Assembly: GCA_019309545.1 (NCBI GenBank) | Contig: JAFDGA010000004.1 | Span: 1-64,000 of the forward strand | Length of the DNA stretch: 64,000 nt | Direction of reading: 5' to 3' | DNA from: Deltaproteobacteria bacterium | Lineage (GTDB): Bacteria; Desulfobacterota; Desulfobaccia; Desulfobaccales; Desulfobaccaceae | In this document: piece by piece, positions 61,431-64,000 of the stretch | How positions within the stretch are numbered: the stretch's first letter is position 1 | Layout: every line of letters starts with the position of its first letter | Translations under genes and position numbers: made by a program | Notes under the pieces: model-generated | Told to the model about the DNA's origin: nothing | The model's input: only the letters and a program-made list of their open reading frames with translations | The model's database searches: none

Positions 61431-63683
61431 ATGCTGCCCCTGGTCCAGAAAATATTTCGGCTCAGCTACTTGAAACTGGCCGTCTGGATAATTCTGGGTC
61501 ATATGTTACTCATGGCCTGGGAGCCGAACTTTATTAAAATAATTGAACTCAAGTTCTATGATCTGATGTTCCAAGTGCGCGGGGTGGTGTCTCCCGGTTC
61601 CGATATAGTCATCGTCGCCATTGATGATGCCAGCGTCAAGGCCCTGGGACGGTGGCCCTGGTCGCGGCGGCAGATAACCCGACTGGTGAACTGTCTGCGT
61701 CAGGCCCCGGCCCGGGTAGTGGGCTTTGACATGATTTTTGCCGAAAAAGAGGAAGAAGCCGGACTACAGGTCCTTAAAAAACTTCAGGCAGAGGTTGACC
61801 GGCAGGGCTGGCGGCCGCCCGGTTTCCAGACCTGGCTGCAGGAGCAGGAAAAAACCGCTGATCCCGATGGGGAGTTGGCTCGGGAAATAAGTCAACAAGG
61901 AGCGGTGGTTCTGGGATATTATTTCCCGGGCCTGGGAAGCCAAAAATATCCGGAAAGCGGCCCGGAGATGGAGATTCCACCGGAATTACTGAAATCTTCG
62001 ACCTATAACCTGGTCCGCTGGCAATCACCCGCGGCGCGGCGGTTTCCTCTATTAACCGCCCGGCGTATTGAGACCAATATTCCCCGGCTGATGGCCGCCG
62101 CGGCTCGGACCGGATATTTCAATGCCATCCCGGATAATGACGGCACCATCCGCCGGCTGCCGCTGGTGATTAGATATCGTGGGCAACTGGTTGCCCCTTT
62201 GCCGCTGGGTGTCCTCCAGCAATATTTTGGCAACCCGCCCTTGAGCATAAGCATTGCCGACCACGGGGTCAGCCAGTTGCGATTGGGAACCCGGCGGATT
62301 CCAGTGGATAATTATGGGCGCTTCCTGATCAACTTCCGGGGACCAGCCCGGACCTTCAAGTACTACTCGTTTGTCGACGTCATCCAGGGGCGAGTGCCGC
62401 TGACGGTCTTTCGGGATCGAATTGTGCTGGTGGGGGCGACCGCGGTCGGAATCTACGATATTCGTATAACTCCTTTTGAAAGCGTTTATCCCGGAGTGGA
62501 AATCCAAGCCACGGTCATCGACAACATCTTACAGCAGGATTACCTGCGGAGCTCTGCCAGGGCGTTTCGGCTCGACCTGGTGGCAATGATTGGTTTGAGT
62601 TTGCTGTTGGGCTGGTGGCTGCCCCGGCTGCGGGCGGCAAGAGGTCTTTTCCTTTTCCTGGTCATGGTGATGGCGTATATCATGGTAGGCTTTTACCTGT
62701 TTTCTGGTCATCGCCTTCACCTGCAAATGCTCTATCCCCTTAACTGTCTGGCTACGGTGTATGTCGGGGTTACATTGATGCGCTTTTTAGCCGAGGAACG
62801 GGAGCGCCGCCGCATCCGGGCCGCGTTCCAGAGTTTTGTCGCCCCGGAGGTGGTCAACGAAATGCTGCAGCATCCGGAGAAATTGCGGCTCGGCGGCGAA
62901 AAACGCGAGCTTACGGTAATGTTCAGCGACATCCGGGGCTTCACCACCCTTGCCGAGCAGATGGAGGCCGCAACCCTGGTCAGCCTGCTCCACGCTTACC
63001 TGACCCCGATGACCGAAATCGTCTTCAAGCATGGCGGCACGGTCGATAAATATATCGGCGATGCCCTGATGGCCATTTATGGGGCTCCCTTGGATCTCCC
63101 CGAGCATGCCGATCGGGCCGTCCAGACGGCTCTGGAAATGACCGCGGCCCTAAGACAACTTTGCCAGGAATGGCAGCCGCGCGGCTGGCCGGAGATCCAA
63201 ATCGGGGTGGGTATCAATTCCGGCCTGATGTCAGTGGGCAACATGGGTTCGGAACGGTTATTTGATTATACCGTCATCGGCGATGACGTTAACCTGGCTT
63301 CCCGCCTGGAGGGTCTTAACAAACAATACGGAACCGAAATCCTGGTCAGCGAATATACCGCTAAGCGTTTGCAGAACTCCTTTATTTTGCGCGAAGTGGA
63401 CCGTGTCCGGGTCAAAGGCAAACGAGTCCCGGTCAGTATCTTTGAAGTCCGGGGCCAAGGGTTGCCTACAGATGCTGAGGCCCAATTCCTGGAGACTTTT
63501 CATCAGGCTCTGGCGGCCTTTCGGCAACGCCAATGGGAACTGGCCGAAAAACTTCTGACCGATTGCTTATCTTTTCACCCCTCCGATGTTCCGGCCCGGC
63601 AATTGCTCTCCCGGTGCCGCCAATTTGCCCAATCCCCGCCCCCCCCGGATTGGGACGGAGCCGCCACCCTGACCGAAAAATAA
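61431..63683 (+). CDS. CHASE2-domain adenylate/guanylate cyclase
   Basis: An N-terminal membrane segment (residues ~15-30) leads into a periplasmic CHASE2 sensor (IVIVAIDDASVKALGRWPWSRR, PVDNYGRFLINFRGP, VLVGATAVGIYD). Three membrane segments follow near residues 380-445. A class III cyclase domain begins near residue 495: ELTVMFSDIRGFTTL, YIGDALMAIYGAP, TVIGDDVNLASRLEGLNKQYG. The metal aspartates are visible (FSDIRG and GDALMA). A helical tail with TPR-like character ends it. It would turn an extracytoplasmic signal into cAMP or cGMP. GAAGGAGA precedes the ATG. Confidence 0.92.
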   Translation: MLPLVQKIFRLSYLKLAVWIILGHMLLMAWEPNFIKIIELKFYDLMFQVRGVVSPGSDIVIVAIDDASVKALGRWPWSRRQITRLVNCLRQAPARVVGFDMIFAEKEEEAGLQVLKKLQAEVDRQGWRPPGFQTWLQEQEKTADPDGELAREISQQGAVVLGYYFPGLGSQKYPESGPEMEIPPELLKSSTYNLVRWQSPAARRFPLLTARRIETNIPRLMAAAARTGYFNAIPDNDGTIRRLPLVIRYRGQLVAPLPLGVLQQYFGNPPLSISIADHGVSQLRLGTRRIPVDNYGRFLINFRGPARTFKYYSFVDVIQGRVPLTVFRDRIVLVGATAVGIYDIRITPFESVYPGVEIQATVIDNILQQDYLRSSARAFRLDLVAMIGLSLLLGWWLPRLRAARGLFLFLVMVMAYIMVGFYLFSGHRLHLQMLYPLNCLATVYVGVTLMRFLAEERERRRIRAAFQSFVAPEVVNEMLQHPEKLRLGGEKRELTVMFSDIRGFTTLAEQMEAATLVSLLHAYLTPMTEIVFKHGGTVDKYIGDALMAIYGAPLDLPEHADRAVQTALEMTAALRQLCQEWQPRGWPEIQIGVGINSGLMSVGNMGSERLFDYTVIGDDVNLASRLEGLNKQYGTEILVSEYTAKRLQNSFILREVDRVRVKGKRVPVSIFEVRGQGLPTDAEAQFLETFHQALAAFRQRQWELAEKLLTDCLSFHPSDVPARQLLSRCRQFAQSPPPPDWDGAATLTEK

Positions 63684-63750
63684 CCTTCCTTTAGTTGACA
63701 AGCCAGGTGAAATATTTTAAATAGAGTTGGTTTTGAGAAAAGGAGGTTGA

Positions 63751-64000
<250 letters not shown>

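Overview
The window looks like a chromosomal segment of a Desulfobacterota (former Deltaproteobacteria) bacterium, perhaps close to the Desulfobacca/Syntrophobacterales-type sulfate reducers. The basis is gene style: TamB, a lipoprotein-rich envelope, a MucR-type regulator, sigma54- and sigma28-like promoters, pheT followed by a MerR regulator, and a NikMLQOK-type transporter. The genus is inference only. I found no rRNA, tRNA, CRISPR array or intact insertion sequence. Most of the DNA is dense housekeeping sequence in short operons with 1-20 bp overlaps.

Layout. 1-7.7 kb: the 3' part of tamB; a minus-strand operon of an adenosine-specific kinase, a MurU-like nucleotidyltransferase and an AmgK-like sugar kinase; a truncated corA and a solitary amino-acid-type binding protein. 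7.8-16.4 kb: gyrA-gpsA, an unusual 6-phosphofructokinase with a YkgJ-type protein, a RelE/ParE-type toxin-antitoxin pair, metG and an NlpC/P60 lipoprotein. 16.5-27.5 kb: envelope genes (AI-2E family permease, M48 lipoprotein, SH3 protein), a solitary Cache-like domain protein, two divergent secreted TPR paralogues, mogA-MOSC, an EF-G paralogue, then a decayed stretch ending in a flagellin stub and a MerR regulator. 27.6-34.5 kb: a CCG-domain protein, gpmA, the nickel/cobalt ECF operon nikM-L-Q-O-K with a long leader, and a mucR-type gene. 34.8-49.5 kb: tandem UspA, pheT-merR, a CDF transporter with a NifX-like tail, an archaemetzincin remnant, engB, a dnaJ-like gene, moaC, dksA, rlmN, a DUF3192-type lipoprotein and the pyrB-pyrC-DUF362 operon. 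49.7-64 kb: hsp20, tmk, an ArsA/Get3 ATPase, a heptosyltransferase-like GT9, nagZ-nuclease-like-hpt, decayed oxidoreductases, an XRE regulator, cvpA-mazG, a CHASE2 adenylate/guanylate cyclase and the start of purA.

Functional threads. NagZ, the MurU-like enzyme and the AmgK-like kinase suggest peptidoglycan sugar recycling by the anomeric kinase route. pyrB/pyrC, tmk, hpt, mazG and purA handle nucleotides. mogA, the MOSC protein and moaC handle molybdenum cofactor.

The most interesting non-coding signals are a sigma54-like promoter followed about 90 bp later by a terminator with a CU-rich anti-Shine-Dalgarno-like stretch between (candidate small RNA, about 55020-55110), terminators inside the 5' leaders of nikM and pyrB, a 107-bp repeat present twice and each time inside or beside a broken gene, and a sigma28-like promoter with a flagellin start that now leads into a MerR regulator. 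Nine or so gene remnants in 64 kb point to ongoing gene loss. I did not find a clearly new multi-gene defence or biosynthetic system.
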